64,000 nt of DNA. Origin: Lycocorax pyrrhopterus obiensis (taxonomy: Eukaryota > Chordata > Aves > Passeriformes > Paradisaeidae). The notes under the pieces are model-generated. The model did no database searches, was not told the origin of the DNA, and worked only from the letters and a program-made list of their open reading frames with translations. The first letter of the stretch is position 1. Each line of letters starts with the position of its first letter. Below, piece by piece: positions 38,740-51,853 of this stretch. The stretch lies in contig JACSVZ010000007.1 of assembly GCA_014706295.1 (NCBI GenBank), forward strand, positions 3,543,699 through 3,607,698, in the 5' to 3' direction. Both the position numbers and the translations under genes were made by a program.

Positions 38740-39809
38740 TGTGTTGGTTTTGCATGGCCTGGTTTTTGGTAGCGAAGGGGGCCACAGAGGTGGCTTCTGT
38801 GAGTAGCTGCTGGAAGCTTCCACCATATCCAGCAGAGCCAATCCCTGATGGCTCTGAAGATGGACATGCTGCTGGTCAAGGCTGGGCCAATTAGGGATGA
38901 TGGTAATGCCTCTGTGATAACAGATTTAAGAAGAAATCAAAATAAAGGTGGGGCCACAATTTGAATTCCAGCCAGAGAAGAGGAGGAGGTGAGAACCTGT
39001 GAGGGAAACTACATGGAGACACCAAGGTCAGTGGAGAAGGAGGGGCAGGAGGTGCTCTTGGCACCAGAGCTGAGATTCCTCTGCAGGCCGTGGTGATGAC
39101 CACGGTGAAGCAGCTGTGCCCCTGCAGCCCATGGGGATCCACGGGGGATGCAGAGATCCACCTGCAGCCCGTGGGGGAGGTGCCCACGCCGGAGCGGGTG
39201 GATGCCTGGAGGAGGCTGTGATCCAGTGGGAGACACGGTGGAGAGAGAGGGCCCTGCTTCTGGGCTGGAGCAGCCTGTCCTTGGAGGACTGCACCCCGTG
39301 GAAGAGTGGCCCAGGCCACAGCAGTTTTGGGAGGACTGTGTGCCCGTGGGAGGGACTCACTTTGCAGCAGTTTTGGGAGGACTGCTGCTCGTGAGATTGG
39401 AACCACATCGGAGAGGTTAGTGGAGAACTGTCTCCCCTGGGAGAGATCCCACAGTCTCACAGGGGAAGGACTCCCTGAACAGTGCGAGAAAATCTCGGGT
39501 GACGAACTGACCAAACCCCCATGCCTTGTCTCCCTGTGCTGTTGGTGGGAAGGAGGGAGGGGCTGGGGGAAAAGGTGTTTTAAGGGCTTATTTTACTTCT
39601 CATTATCCTGCTCTGATTTTGTTAGTAATAAACTCACTTTGTACCTCTAAGCTGAGCCTGTTTTGCCCTTGGAGTGTTTTTCTCCCAGTCCTTATCTCAA
39701 CTCATGAACCCTTCACTAAATTTTCTCTCCTCTGCCCAGCTGTGGCAGGGGACGGTGAGTGAGCGGCTCTCGTGGGTGCCTGGTGTTTGGCCAGTGTCAA
39801 ACCACGACA
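38740..39809 (+). mobile_element. Solo LTR B, plus orientation, inverted partner of LTR A
   Basis: A 1,070-bp LTR starting TGTGTTGGTTTTGCATGGCC and ending TCAAACCACGACA, alike to LTR A along its whole length in the opposite orientation. It keeps an AATAAA at about 39627-39632 and intact TG...CA ends. The flanks CGGAT (38735-38739) and CTGAC (39810-39814) agree at only three of five positions, so no target duplication is proven. No internal retroviral sequence follows, so it is a solo LTR. Open frames inside (for example 38891-39514 minus) are composition artefacts shared with LTR A. Confidence 0.9.
39627..39632 (+). terminator. Poly(A) signal of LTR B
   Basis: AATAAA within GTTAGTAATAAACTCAC, about 180 bp before the LTR end. 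The same site in LTR A reads AAGAAA. Confidence 0.55.
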
Positions 39810-39829
39810 CTGACGACAAAACTTTAAAA

Positions 39830-40470
39830 ACTCCCAGCCTGGGGTGGATGCAGTTTTGTAAGTTTAACAAATTAGCATTATTGACAAAAATCCCCAATTA
39901 GACATGTAAGTGGTGAGGTAAATCCCCCTTTCAGTTCCACGTCTTACTGTAGGCCCCCTTTAGATAGGAACTAAACTTTGCTTATGGAAATGTGTCTCGA
40001 GGAGCTGGTTTCAACCTTGGCTCCCAGGAAGAACCAAGATAGGTTGGGGGCCTTGGACCCCCAGCTTGGAGCCTCTGGAATGTGTTTTGTCTTTCTGCCT
40101 ATCAGGGTAAGGAAAAGGTAGGGAAAAGTACTGGGCTAGCTAGGAACTATATAACTATACAACAATAATCTACAGAGCTATGAACACATACAAAGGAAAT
40201 ATAAAAGCAAAAATTATTCTGGCATCAGTCCTCTGCCCCAGATAAAAGCAGGCAGTGCCTGGGTGTGCTGCAGGGAGCACTGGTGCTGCCAGGTTGCTCC
40301 TTGAGCAGGGCTGGGCACTGAGGGTAGGATGCTGGGCATCATCTTGGCATCGCCTTGTTGCTGGCTCCACACAGCAAAGGTCATTGCTGCTGCTGCTGCT
40401 GAGGAGGAACTGTTACAGATCTTTGGTGGTGACAGTGTAAGAATAGTTCAAGGTACTGTTTTTAAATTAT
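39830..40470. other. Unassigned block, possibly an old LTR remnant
   Basis: Directly after LTR B lies about 640 bp that differs in texture from its AT-rich flanks, with GC-richer stretches (40010-40100, 40240-40380), a TATA-like GAACTATATAACTATAC near 40143-40160 and five TGC units at 40384-40400. I could not identify LTR ends, a target duplication, or a primer-binding site that would tie it to LTR B. It may be a decayed retroelement or ordinary sequence. Confidence 0.2.
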
Positions 40471-40585
40471 TTTATAGCAATTTTTCTTTTTTTTTTTTTG
40501 GTTTTTTTTCGGCCTTTCGTAAGCCATATTGCTGTATGGAGTCACAATTGTGCACTACGACAGGTCTGTGGAGCGTAATTGAATT

Positions 40586-40970
40586 TATAGAATCACAGAA
40601 TGGCTTGGGTCACGTGGGATCTTAGAGATCAACTAGTTCCAACCCCCATGTCATGGGCAAGGACACCTACTACACCAGGTTGCTCAAAGCCTCATCCTGC
40701 CTGGTCTTGAGCACTTTCAAGTATGAGCCATCCACAACTTCTCTGGGCAACCTGTGCCCAGAGTGCTTCATCAACCTCACAGTACAGGATTTCTGCCTGA
40801 TGTCTGATAGAAACCTACCCTCTGCCAGTTTAAAGCATTACCCCTTGTCCTGTCATTACATGACCCTGTCAAAAGTCCCTCTCCAGTGTTCCTGTAGACC
40901 TCCTTAGGTACTGAAAGGTGCTGAAGGTCTCCCTGAAGCCTTCTCTTTTCCAGGTGAATTTCTCTAAATA
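40586..40970 (-). mobile_element. CR1 LINE, 3' end fragment
   Basis: Minus-strand CR1 of about 385 bp: ATAGAATCACAGAATGGCTT, GTTCCAACCCCCATGTCATG, CTCTGGGCAACCTGTGCCCA, a block for the 3' UTR ending CATTACCCCTTGTCCTGTCA, and the region ending CTTCTCTTTTCCAGG. It extends further into the 3' UTR and RT-end region than the other minus-strand copies. The plus-strand open frame 40653-40907 lies inside it and is not a gene. Confidence 0.93.
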
Positions 40971-43900
40971 TTCAGCAGTTTAGCACTCACCTTTCTATTT
41001 ATTGACTATTTATATCAATATTTTATACATCTGTCTCCTCAGAGTACTGATTTAGCAGCTTTCCTCAGGTTTATTTTAGTTTGTAGCATTACTGCTCTTT
41101 TGGAGGAGTTCCCTTGTGCTTAAAGTGGGCTTGGCAGTGCCTACGGTTTGCACTTGCCTTCTCCTGTTTGCATACCCAGGCAGGCCCTGGATAAATCAAA
41201 TTGACCCAAGAAGAGGAGTGGGCTTCAGAAATAGTTGGAATACCCCAATTTTCCCTGGTTTCAGTTTGGTCTAGGAGATGTGGATGGGCTGTGCACAGAG
41301 ATGCAGTTTTACCTGAAACGCTTATGTGACTTCCACTGGTGTGAAGTGGTTTTATGGGAGAACTCATTTTTGATGCTGGCTAAAATGACAGTACACAAAA
41401 ACACATGAGAAGTCAAGTTTCTTTATACTGTTAATATAAACTGGGGAATGTTTTCTGTTTTCATGTATCATGCTTTAACTTATTGTTATATGAACAATGG
41501 ACATGAGAAAAGGAACTTCTATTTCTCTGTTTACCAAAGCCACTGTTTTACAGAATTTAATGACAATTCTTGATTAGGGGCTAGACAGATCTAGACCATC
41601 CTCTCTGTCTCAACACCATTAAAATTTTCTGTGCCTACTCACCTGTATTAAGGTCACACATCCCTCATCTCTCACGTGAAAGTTCATTGCCATTGAAAGA
41701 ATTAGATCCCATAAATGAATATATTTTGTGTAAGAAAAGCTTGAATATAGGTCTGACACTATTCCACTAAAGTGTGGAAAAGCATATGAAGGAACAGAAA
41801 CAAATAATGTAAAAATGAATGTATATTTCTTACTTAATATTCAAGACGTTTGTATTGTAATGTTACATAAAGTTTTGTGCATGCTCTGAAATATTGATTA
41901 CCCAGCCTGAAACAATAAAACATAGCACTGCAGTTTAGCTAAGAATTTAGAATTACTAATTTATTAAATAGAGCTAGGGTAGTAGATTCTCAGCAAATGA
42001 AGCCTTTTTTAAATGTACTGTAATCTTGTATATATGCAATACAAAACCACATGCTTTTTACCAACTGATCATCTTTTGGTTTTGGTATGAATTAATCATT
42101 TGCATTCCATTGTCCTACAAAGGAATGTCTTTCCTTTCTCATGAGGCTGGACAAAACTATGCTATTAAAAGAAACTGTTATGTAATAGAATAGTACAGAG
42201 ATGTGCTGAGTTATGAATGCAAAAAATGTGAAACAATTTTGAATTTTTTTAGGGGCTGGCATTTTCACCGTTTCCTCATGGAAAAGGCTCTTAAGCAGCC
42301 TGTGAGTGCTCTGCTGAGTATACTTAATGGTGCTGTGCTCCAGATCCCCATTTGCTCCCCATACAAACACAAGTTTTTCGTTTACCATGTGTCATGTTGT
42401 AGTGGTTCTGTGCCTGGGATCCTGCTGTGAAGTGACAGTTCAGGGACAGACACGATAAAGTGGCGGGCTTGACTACAAAGAAAAGCTGTCCTTACTGTTT
42501 GCATACCAAGATAGTGGGCACTCAGGAACCTGAGTAAAGAAGTTGGGGGTTTTGTGGGATTTGTTTTTTTGTTTTTTTGTTTGTTAGTTGTTTGGGGTTT
42601 TTTTTTCCTTCTTCCTTTTCTTTTTTCCTCACTTTCCTTCTCAACACATTATGTTCTGTGGATCAGCTCTTTTAGCATTTCTGTTTACAACCACAGCATT
42701 ACTGTGACTTTCACAGTGGACCAGATGGAGATTTCTGGGGCCTCATCCTTGACATCTAGTGAAAGTTCTGCCTTTGTGTCTGGAAATTTAGAGAGTTGGG
42801 AGAGGTGAACATTGAGAGTAAGGGAGAAAGAATGTGCTGATAATAGAGTACTGTGGGTGTCTTTGTTCCAGTACTGGTGTAAAACCCTAAATGAATACAA
42901 AATACACCCATGGTGCTATTATCTGGGCCACGATTTGACTATTGGATCAAGATTAAAGAATGTTCACAGGTTGCTGAGCTGTTAAGTTTGGTATTGCTAT
43001 TTAAGTAACTTTTCAGTTTACTCCCACACAAAGTTATAGTCAAAGGTCTCTGCAAAGCATCTGATGGTGGAATTAGGAAATCATGAATATTCTCACCCAT
43101 AAGAGGACTACCCATAAACAAATAAATATTGTAACTGTAAAGTCTCTAATTTTAAGCATTTTGAGTTTGACTCTTCTGGCCATGAAGGGATTCTAATGCA
43201 CTAGTGGCATTCCTGTACTTTATCTGCAGGATGTATCCTGTCCTGGCTAATATTGGCCATAAGCTTTGAGACGTAACAAACATGTACCAATAGCTAAAGA
43301 CACAATCCAAGCTGAAGCTTCAGTTATCTGTATTTCCATCTTGGCATCCCATGAGTCAAGAAAAACAGTGACAACAGTATGATTATTTTTAGAAATGTCT
43401 CAAGTGAAATGCATGAATGTTAAAATATAGATTGACTTTCTTTATTACTACAAAGCCAATTTTTGTCATTTCAGTATTTTCATTATTAGTCACTCTTATT
43501 CTGTGATGTAAGTGCCCCTTGCTAGACTTCTGTGTTGGGGAAGCACTGAGTTTTGGGTTTGGTGAGTTTGGTTAAGGCTATTCTTCATGTGATCACAATC
43601 AGTACTGCCTGCAGTAGAGTAGTGAGTGCTACCCAAGTTTGTCAGTGACACACTGAATGAAGAATCTCTTATAAAGGAGATGATATTTCCTTTCTTCATC
43701 TTGGTTTTCCACCTGTGACATGAGAACAATTTTACTGGCCTATTGAAAAAGGCTTATTAAAGCCATATATGCATTAGTGATTGAGGTTTGAAACTCACTT
43801 TGGTCCCGTGTAACGCAATATGCCTCGTGAATGCTGTTGACATACTTTCTTTAAGACTGTGAGTTCAAGATGAATTCAGGGAGGAGAGGACTTTGAACAG

Positions 43901-46900
43901 AAGAGTTCCTTCTTTGAAGTGAACAGGCATGCACTACATGCTGAGACAGGGATGTATTGTTCTATTTTACACAGGAGTCACTCAAGCTCTCCATCTAGGG
44001 TTACACAGGAGAGTAAGACAGAACCAAGAACCTAACTAAACATTCAATGCTTATCAAGAAAATCTTATCTGGCTTCTTATATATTCTTCCTATATCTGGC
44101 TTCTGTTTGTACTCCTTTGGGTGCAATACTGCATGTCTAGTGAGAAGAACTATTTGAATCAAAAGAAAAAAGAATTGAACTCCTGGCAAAAAATCCCCAG
44201 TGGGCAGTGCATCATAGTTTTCAGAATGGGTATACTTCACTGGTTAAGCAATATCTCTCCTGACAGGGCAAATCTTAAAATTATGAGGGACCTGGACCAG
44301 TGTCTATAAGTTCTACCACAGGATATCGCACGAAATGTTATGGTAAGTGGTAGATTAATTGACTGGAGACAATGCTTGCTGTGCTGAGTTTCTTACAGAC
44401 TCTGAAGTAACAGCAATTAGATACATACTTTCGATGCATCTTCATAACAGACTATTTAAGTGCAAACACCTTTTGAAACTGCAAAAAGGCCTGTTGAAAC
44501 ACACTAGACTTCAAAAATAATTCTAAAGTTTATGTCAAAAGTATTTCTAAAACTTAAAAGTGACCAAAAGAAATAGGTTGCTTTGAGGAGGAGCTTAGGT
44601 ATAAAGCCTTAAACCACACCCAGGTAAGGAGCCTCTATTGTACTAGATACAGTGCCTGTGTTAGACACATTCATAATGCAAATAGTAAGACAGTGCATGA
44701 TTTATACAGAGCAAATTAAGGAGCCAGTTACAATCCAAACCTCCTGTGTAATATCCAGTTTCGACCTGCTTGAAAATGCTGACAATTCCCACAAACAAAG
44801 AGTTTGTAATCTCCTAGAAATCTCATAGAACTTCACATTCAGTAATCAAGAATAATTTTTGCAAAGACTTTTTCTTGGACCTGACGTGACCTCCTTAAGG
44901 CACCTTCAATTTATCTTCTTTAAGTAGCTATTGCACTAAGATTTCATGGAATGGAATTACATGTTGATTTTTTTATTTCTGACAAAAAACTTTTATGCTA
45001 GAGTATAATTTTTAAAATAATTACCTAAGCATTGATTTCTCCATCAAATGCATCACTACACATTTCAGTCCATCTGAATGTGTTTGAGTATTTCTTCTAT
45101 GATAATTCATAGTAAATAAGTCCATTTTATCATATGTCAAGTATTTATCCTGTAAATAGATAGTTGTCCATTTCTCTAGGAGCGTTCTGACCAATATGTA
45201 TGTAAATACATAGAGAAAATGAAGCAAAGCACTTTAATAAATTAACATGCAATGAATTTGGCTAAGGGAGAGTTTCTCTAGTCAGAGATATTTTTCACTA
45301 TAAAAGCAATGAATATTCATTTAAAAAAGCTTTGTTTCTCCAAAATATACTCTACATCTTTAAGTATATATAAAATGTAATAACTTACAAAACAGTGAGC
45401 CAAACCTTGTGGAGATTGATGAGAAATACATTGAGGATTCCAGGGACCTGATCCTCTAAATAATTATGCACCTGAATATCATTATGTTTAAAAAGATAGC
45501 AGTTGATATAAAATGAGTATGTTAGGGTTAGGCTAAAAACATCAGTGTGATGCAAATGTGTAAAGATCACGATACCGCATGGTAAGATCATGAGCTGTTT
45601 CAAGTATGCTCTCCAGCTGATGAACCTGCATGTGGCACATGAACGAGAATGAAGTCCCAGATTAGAACAACCAGAGCCTTGACAACTTTCTAGAACATAT
45701 CCAGCAAAGTCAGATCATTATCTTTTCAAAGGAAATTTTAGTAGACTTAGTGCTAAGTCTAGCAACAATATCTCTGAAAGTGATAGAGATGAGCAGTCAC
45801 GCATGTGCCACCCCATGTGTAAGACATGCATGTTTTTTGAATGTACTTGTTAATATGAGAAATGTCTGTTAATCTTTTGACTTATTTATAGCCTTTTTGT
45901 TGACCTTTTACAGTGGGTAAAACACCATTGACAGTGTGTTAAACACAATTTACATTGTGTGCAGTTCTTACTATTACAGGATTTTTGGCCACTGGGTATG
46001 TCAACACTAGTCAGCAATACCAATAAGTGTTTGTAAATAATGCTTTGTTATGAGAATACATCCTAAAGGACAATATTGGAAGCATCCATAACTTTGGTTC
46101 TAGAAACACTGAATCAGAGAAAAAGCAAAGACATGAAAGTGGAAGTACTTCAAGTTTATATATAAAGTAGTGAGCCAAAAATAGATAAATAGCTTTATCT
46201 GAAGTCCACAGAAAGGAAGTGACTGAATAAGAGACATGCAAAAGATTTCTGGCATACCTGGGAATTGACTGAAGATCTCCAGAATCTTCGTTCAGTAGCT
46301 TCACTTTGAGGTACTTATTTTCCGGTGTACATTGTCTTAAACTTATTATAAGGAGGACATAGAGAAGTACAGTGAAAATGTGTTCAGAGTCTTAACCTTC
46401 TGTTTCTATCCTAATTATTCAGGGTTCAGATTTTTAAAGTGAGCTTTATTAAGGGCAATAATTTACCACATGCCTGTTCTCAGGTTTGTGGCACCATCAC
46501 TGAAGCTCAGTTTACCCACTGGTCTTCTCAGTGTCTAGTTTTGCACTCTATGAAGATACTCAGTGCTTCCAAAATAGATACTAGATTTGTGGATACACAA
46601 TGACAATGGCTTCCCCCTAATCACTTCCAGCTGAACCACTTTTTACAATGTGTCCTAATTGAAACAGCCTAATTTTCTTAATTTATCAAACAACCAGAAA
46701 AAAAAATCTGTCCACTGCTTTCTGTACAAAAAGATAGTTGCTCCTCAACATATACATTTACACTATATTTCCTCTTCCTAAACTTATGCAAACATTTAAT
46801 GACTGCTGTATGAAAACCAGAAGAGAGCCACTGAAAACAGTAGTAGGCCTTCCTCCTTGCTATTTAGATGGGTGATGTAAAAGTCTGTTCTGCAAATGGA

Positions 46901-47025
46901 TATATTTGTTTTTTTCTTTTTTGGATTTCCTGTTGGAGAACATTTGCATTTGAAAGTTTTTCCTTGGCCTTGCTCTGGGGATTACTGTGAAGAAGTATGG
47001 ATGGGGGGGAGGTTTTGTTAATTAT
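40971..47025. other. AT-rich single-copy DNA, no gene seen
   Basis: About 6 kb without recognised exons or transposons. A T/G-rich low-complexity stretch lies at 42548-42640. Open frames are short and hydrophobic or low-complexity. Confidence 0.55.
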
Positions 47026-47671
47026 GAATTTGTGCTAGTTTGAGGGCAAACCAGTGGGAGGAATTAACTCCACACAAGTATGTTGTGAGAGATTCCAAGT
47101 TAGAACCACAATTTAATAGGAAAATTACAATAGAGACAATAGTACAGAAACACTGGCTTAAACTGACAAAGTCAGGACACAACCTGACACCCTGTTGGTC
47201 AGGGTGGTGGTAGCAGTCCAATTAAATTGTGGTTGCAGTCCTGTTGGAGTGGTGGATGTGGTTCTACCGAAGCAGTGATCCTGTAGAAGGGTCTGGTCCT
47301 TCTCTGGAGGTCCAGTGGTGGTGGTGGTGGAGAGCTCTCGTCCTCTGGGTATACAGTGGTGGTATCATGGTGTTCCAAGCCTCAGATTATATACAGTCAG
47401 GATTGTTTGGTTCCTTCCCCTGGGAGGGGAATTTCACAGTGGGCTGATGTAATTCTGAGTCACTCGGTGAGACCTTGATGGCCCCTTAGCAGAGATGGCC
47501 CCCTCAGGGTGGCTGCTGCTACCCAGAGGGAGTTATCAGGGCTGAGTCATAGAGAAGATAAAGAAACACTGCTCCCCCCAGTTTATGTAGATGTTTCACA
47601 CCCATCTTATGTACATGGTAGTAGAATACGCACTTTTGGTTGCACCTTTCATTGTAACCAAAGACAGAATT
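47026..47671. repeat. Target-site duplication GAATT around LTR E
   Basis: GAATT at 47026-47030 is repeated exactly at 47667-47671, immediately outside the LTR ends. This fixes both borders of the insertion. Confidence 0.82.
47031..47666 (-). mobile_element. Solo LTR E, minus orientation
   Basis: A 636-bp LTR. On the plus strand it runs from TGTGCTAGTTTGAGGGC to AACCAAAGACA, with TG...CA ends and a perfect 5-bp target duplication. Orientation is inferred as minus: read that way, a TATA-like TGTATATAATC (about 47386-47396) precedes an ATTAAA poly(A) signal near 47111 by about 280 bp. The 5-bp duplication fits ERVL-type retroviruses. It contains a short GGT run at 47310-47330. Not the same family as LTRs A and B by eye. 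The open frames inside it (47229-47447, 47018-47221) are not genes. Confidence 0.85.
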
Positions 47672-50656
47672 CATCTCTCCTGTTGCAGCTCAGAATGCTA
47701 CAGAGCTTTCAAGGAGTACTGTGAAATAATTTGATGGAAGTTCAGTGTTTTGGAGACAGTGAGAACGTAAAATATCTTAGTTTTCATCTGACTTTATTAT
47801 TAAATATTGTCCTGAAAATTGTGGCAGCTGTCATCAAACTTAATATATAATTACATAGTATATGCCATATTTTATATATGCCTAGATTAAAATAACTATA
47901 AAGCTTGAGTTATTAATATTATGAGATTTGATCCTGTAGTCACTTAACCCCATACCACTTTAATGTTATATTTATATAGGTTTATTGAGCTCAGTGAGTT
48001 TACCCTAGAGCTTACTGTTTCTTACTATCAATAGTCACAGAGACCTGGCTGGAGAAGCTGGAGCATTCATGTTGCACAAATCTGCAGGTATAACATGCAG
48101 AGTGAAGCAAAATTTGAAAAAGTACTTTGTATTCCACCAACACAAAGACTTTCCTATCATGCAAAAAGGATCTTCTCAGGGAAGAAGAAAAAAAAGACTC
48201 TTCGTAATGATTATTTTTCCTGTCTGTATGATCTGTGCTCTTTCCTGGAATTAATACTTTTCTGTGCTAGAGAAACACAGTTTCTTAGTTGACCTAAACA
48301 GTATAAATTCGAAAGAAGTGAGTTAGTCAGTAGCAGTCTTTTTCCCTTGAAGTCATAACCTTTTGAAACTAAGATTGTCAAGTCGTAAGCTGAATGTGGA
48401 TGGGCAGTAGTGACTGGAGTGACCCCATTTAAGAGGTAGGGATAAAACTACAGGTCATGGGAAAAACATGCATGTCACACATCTTAATTCAAATCCTTAA
48501 TATTTATTTTTGACCCCAGCATGTTGATTACAGTCTATTTTCCTGGGTATGAAAATTCTGAACAGCTATATGCCTGTCAATGTATCAAAAAAGATGGAGA
48601 AGATCAAATCCAGTTGATGTGTAGTAGAAACTGTTTCATTGTCCATCTTCAAAGAAATTGAATTAAAGAGAAGAAACTACTGTCAAGACACCATTGCTGT
48701 GTTTTACTGATGTGTGATTATTTTTAATGTAGGCTAAGAAAAAAATTACATGCCCACATCATGAGTTTTAAAACAAAATGTGAAATGAGTGAGAGGCAGA
48801 AAATCAATATGAGTGCTATTTTTATGAAGCTAGGTATTTTATCCGGTTTAAGAAGCAAGCTATCACTATCAGAAGGGGATGAAATGAAGCTTTACAAATA
48901 ATCCTTCAGGTGATCATAGGAAGAGTTCAATTCACTGAGCAGACATCTTTGCAACCCCAATTTTGTGTGCTTTAGTGTTCAGAGGAAAATGAAAAAAATG
49001 AAAAATTAAGAGGTTTTTTTCAGCCTTTCAGTGGTTTGTAGTAGGTCCAAATAAAACACCTGATGATCAGGAAATGTGAATATGTGTTTATCAATATGGA
49101 CGTGAGATAGACTCAGGAATGGCAGACTAGACAGATTAATGTCAACTGTGTGTAATGCTTTAGAAGCTGTTTTAAAGGACAGACAAGGCAATGTCTGAAA
49201 TTTGAAGTTCAGCTGGGGTTTGCTAAACGGGAAAACAAAGAGATCTGATGAAATTAAAAAAAATAAGCATAGTGATTACTAATAAAGTAGACTTTAGGGT
49301 AAAGACATCTAAATTGCTTCTAAGCTTGTCAGTTGAATATGTGTGAGGGGAAGGCTGTATTTTATTTATTTCAGGGTAAGGATGACTTGCTTCCCAGTTG
49401 CTTGAAAGTATTTGTGATCATACTAACTGATTTCCCTACCAGCCCAGGCCATAAAGTGCTGCTGTTCTCCTCATTAGTGTAAGTGCAGCATCAGAAAATT
49501 TAGCTGACATGGCAGATAGTTAAAAGAGAAATTACAGGGGGCTACAGGGGGAGTGAATGCAAAGACAGATCCTGTCCCATACCAAGAACAAAAGGCTCCA
49601 GAGCACATTTGCTGGCTGTGTTGAGAAGCCAGTGCTGTTGTTTCTGCTATGCCAGCCTAGAAAGCCTACACTTTTTACACTGTTTGTTCACATGCCAGGA
49701 GTCACTGCAAATTTATATTTTTATTTATTTGTCATATCATTCCTAATTATTTAGTTGGGTTAGCTATGAATTGTTATGTATAATAAAGTATCCATATTAT
49801 AAATGCAAATCTCCAGTAAAACAACTAATAGCATCTTAAAATGTACATATCCATAGTCCAATCACCAGTGTTAATATTTGTCAAATACTCCACTGAGACT
49901 TGTTTGCTTTTCTGCCTAACATAGCAACCTGACCTTTAAAAAACTAGCACAGATGTTGGCACTGGTCTCCATTTCTGTGGCTTTATAAATTCCTTGCTGA
50001 CCACCTCGCAGGTGCAGTTAGTGCGGTAGTTTTTGTGAAAACTAGATGAGAATACTGAAATATAAGATAACAATGAGTCAAAAGTAAGGACAGGAGTGAG
50101 TCTGGAAAATGCTAGTAGGTCAAACATAATTCTTTCTTTGTCCTCTGTGCCAAATATTTGAGTCTGGAGCGTCCTGTAAGATCTTAGAGTTAGCTGAAGG
50201 AGACAAGAATAATTGACGTGCAATGAAAATTTTTTCTTTGACCCAACCCCTTTTGTGAAGTTTTATCCTGGTTATTATTTGACAGCAGCTTTTTCTTTAT
50301 AGAGGGTAAGCTCCCCCAGTCAGACAAAGCAAAGAGCCTCAAACTTCCCCCAAGTGCAGACTAAAATTACTGAGCCAGAAATGAACTCATTTTGATTTTT
50401 TGTGCTTCAGCACTGGAAGAGAACAAGGATATGTAGAGACGTATGCCACCGAGAGAAAAAAAGCTGGCATTGAAACAGTTTAGTATTGCAGTCCTTTTGA
50501 GGCTCACAGAAAATGTGAGCTGATTCGTATTTCCCAGACAGATAATTAGTTTTATTATGGGAACAGGACCATTCTATTCAAGAAATACAAGTTGGAAAAT
50601 ACCTGTGTTTGCTTAACTGAAAAAATAACTGTGGTTGTTCTCTTCCCTTTTTTTAG

Positions 50657-50766
50657 ATGTGTGGCCAGCTCTTCACGTCCGACCTCTTGCTGTGCCGCAT
50701 TAAGTTTGTTGTCACTACCTTGCTTTGATTCCATCCCGTGCCTAACTGCAAGCTCACAAAAGACAA
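50657..50766 (+). other. Candidate exon with strong acceptor
   Basis: A pyrimidine tract ending TCTTCCCTTTTTTTAG stands before this segment, and CAA followed by GTGGGT could be the donor. The 110-bp segment is richer in GC than its flanks. One frame begins with ATG and reads MCGQLFTSDLLLCRIKFVVT before a TGA; a second frame is open throughout. No family is recognised, so a non-coding RNA exon is as likely as a coding one, and chance is possible. Confidence 0.17.
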
Positions 50767-51853
50767 GTGGGTATTCCTACTTCTCTTTCAGAAACATTGG
50801 TTGATCTTTCTCCTTTTACAGAGAGGAAGAATTAAAAAAAAATATCGAAGTAGTAAAACTAGAGGCTAACCTTATGGAAAATAAACGAGGTATGAAAATT
50901 AATCCTACCTTGAGATATTTAAATTGCTGTGAAAACATTTGTGGCCTAGCATTCATGTTGAGCACAAAATCCTCAAACTGTAAATTCTAACTATGATTCA
51001 GTGTTTTTTACACTAAAGACACACAGAAAAACTTGTATCTTTCAGTGATATTGTGACTGTTCTCATATATAAGGCATGCTATCCTAAACAAAACACCTAG
51101 CATTGAAGTAATGGGGAAGAGAATATACAGATATTGGTTGAATTAAGGGAAACTGTGGACATTCCCTTTGTTCTCCGCCAAAATTGATTTGAGAACACTC
51201 AAACTGTTGGAAATCTAACTAGGATTTTAAAGAATCTTTTAATGAAAACCCTTGTTTACAAGCATATTCGTGTTTGAAGTATTTTCCAGTGGAAGTTACT
51301 AGAAAATACTCCTACTTTCCACTGAAAAGACCAAACCTTAATTTATTTTTGATGCAATAACAATATCCACATTTTTCAATACAGTATTTTATTTGTAATT
51401 CAGGGCTTTGGCATTTGTTATTTTTATATCATTTAAGAATGAGTACCAAGAACTGGATGAATCCTATTCTGATTTTGTGAATAAAAGGCTAGGAATTATC
51501 ACTGAAAGAAATCTTTCAAGTTTTCAGTTTTCTAGACTAGTCTCAAGATAGACTTCTGTTTGTATGTTTAATGCAGTTGCACCTTATATATTTCAAACAT
51601 ATTGCTGAAAATTTAAAAAACTAATTCTTACAATCAACTTTTAGTTTGGTACTGTTATTTAAACACTAGCATTGATAGTGATGTCAAGCCACTAAACAGA
51701 ATTAATAGTTGTAAATTATTCAGTTTAGTAAATAGAAAAAGAAATGCATGTTTCAGAAAGTGGCGATTTCTTACACTTAATAGGAAGCTTTGTTGATTAT
51801 GCCACAAGTGGAAATCAAAAATGCTTTTTTTTCTGTTTTGCCCATCTCTGCAG

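Noticed and set aside
38891..39514. 207-codon minus-strand open frame in LTR B
   Set aside because: It is the antisense of a solo LTR. LTR A contains a related but differently interrupted frame, so it is a composition artefact.
31994..39809. LTRs A and B as the two ends of one provirus
   Set aside because: They are in opposite orientation, and the sequence between them shows no retroviral gag, pol or primer-binding site.
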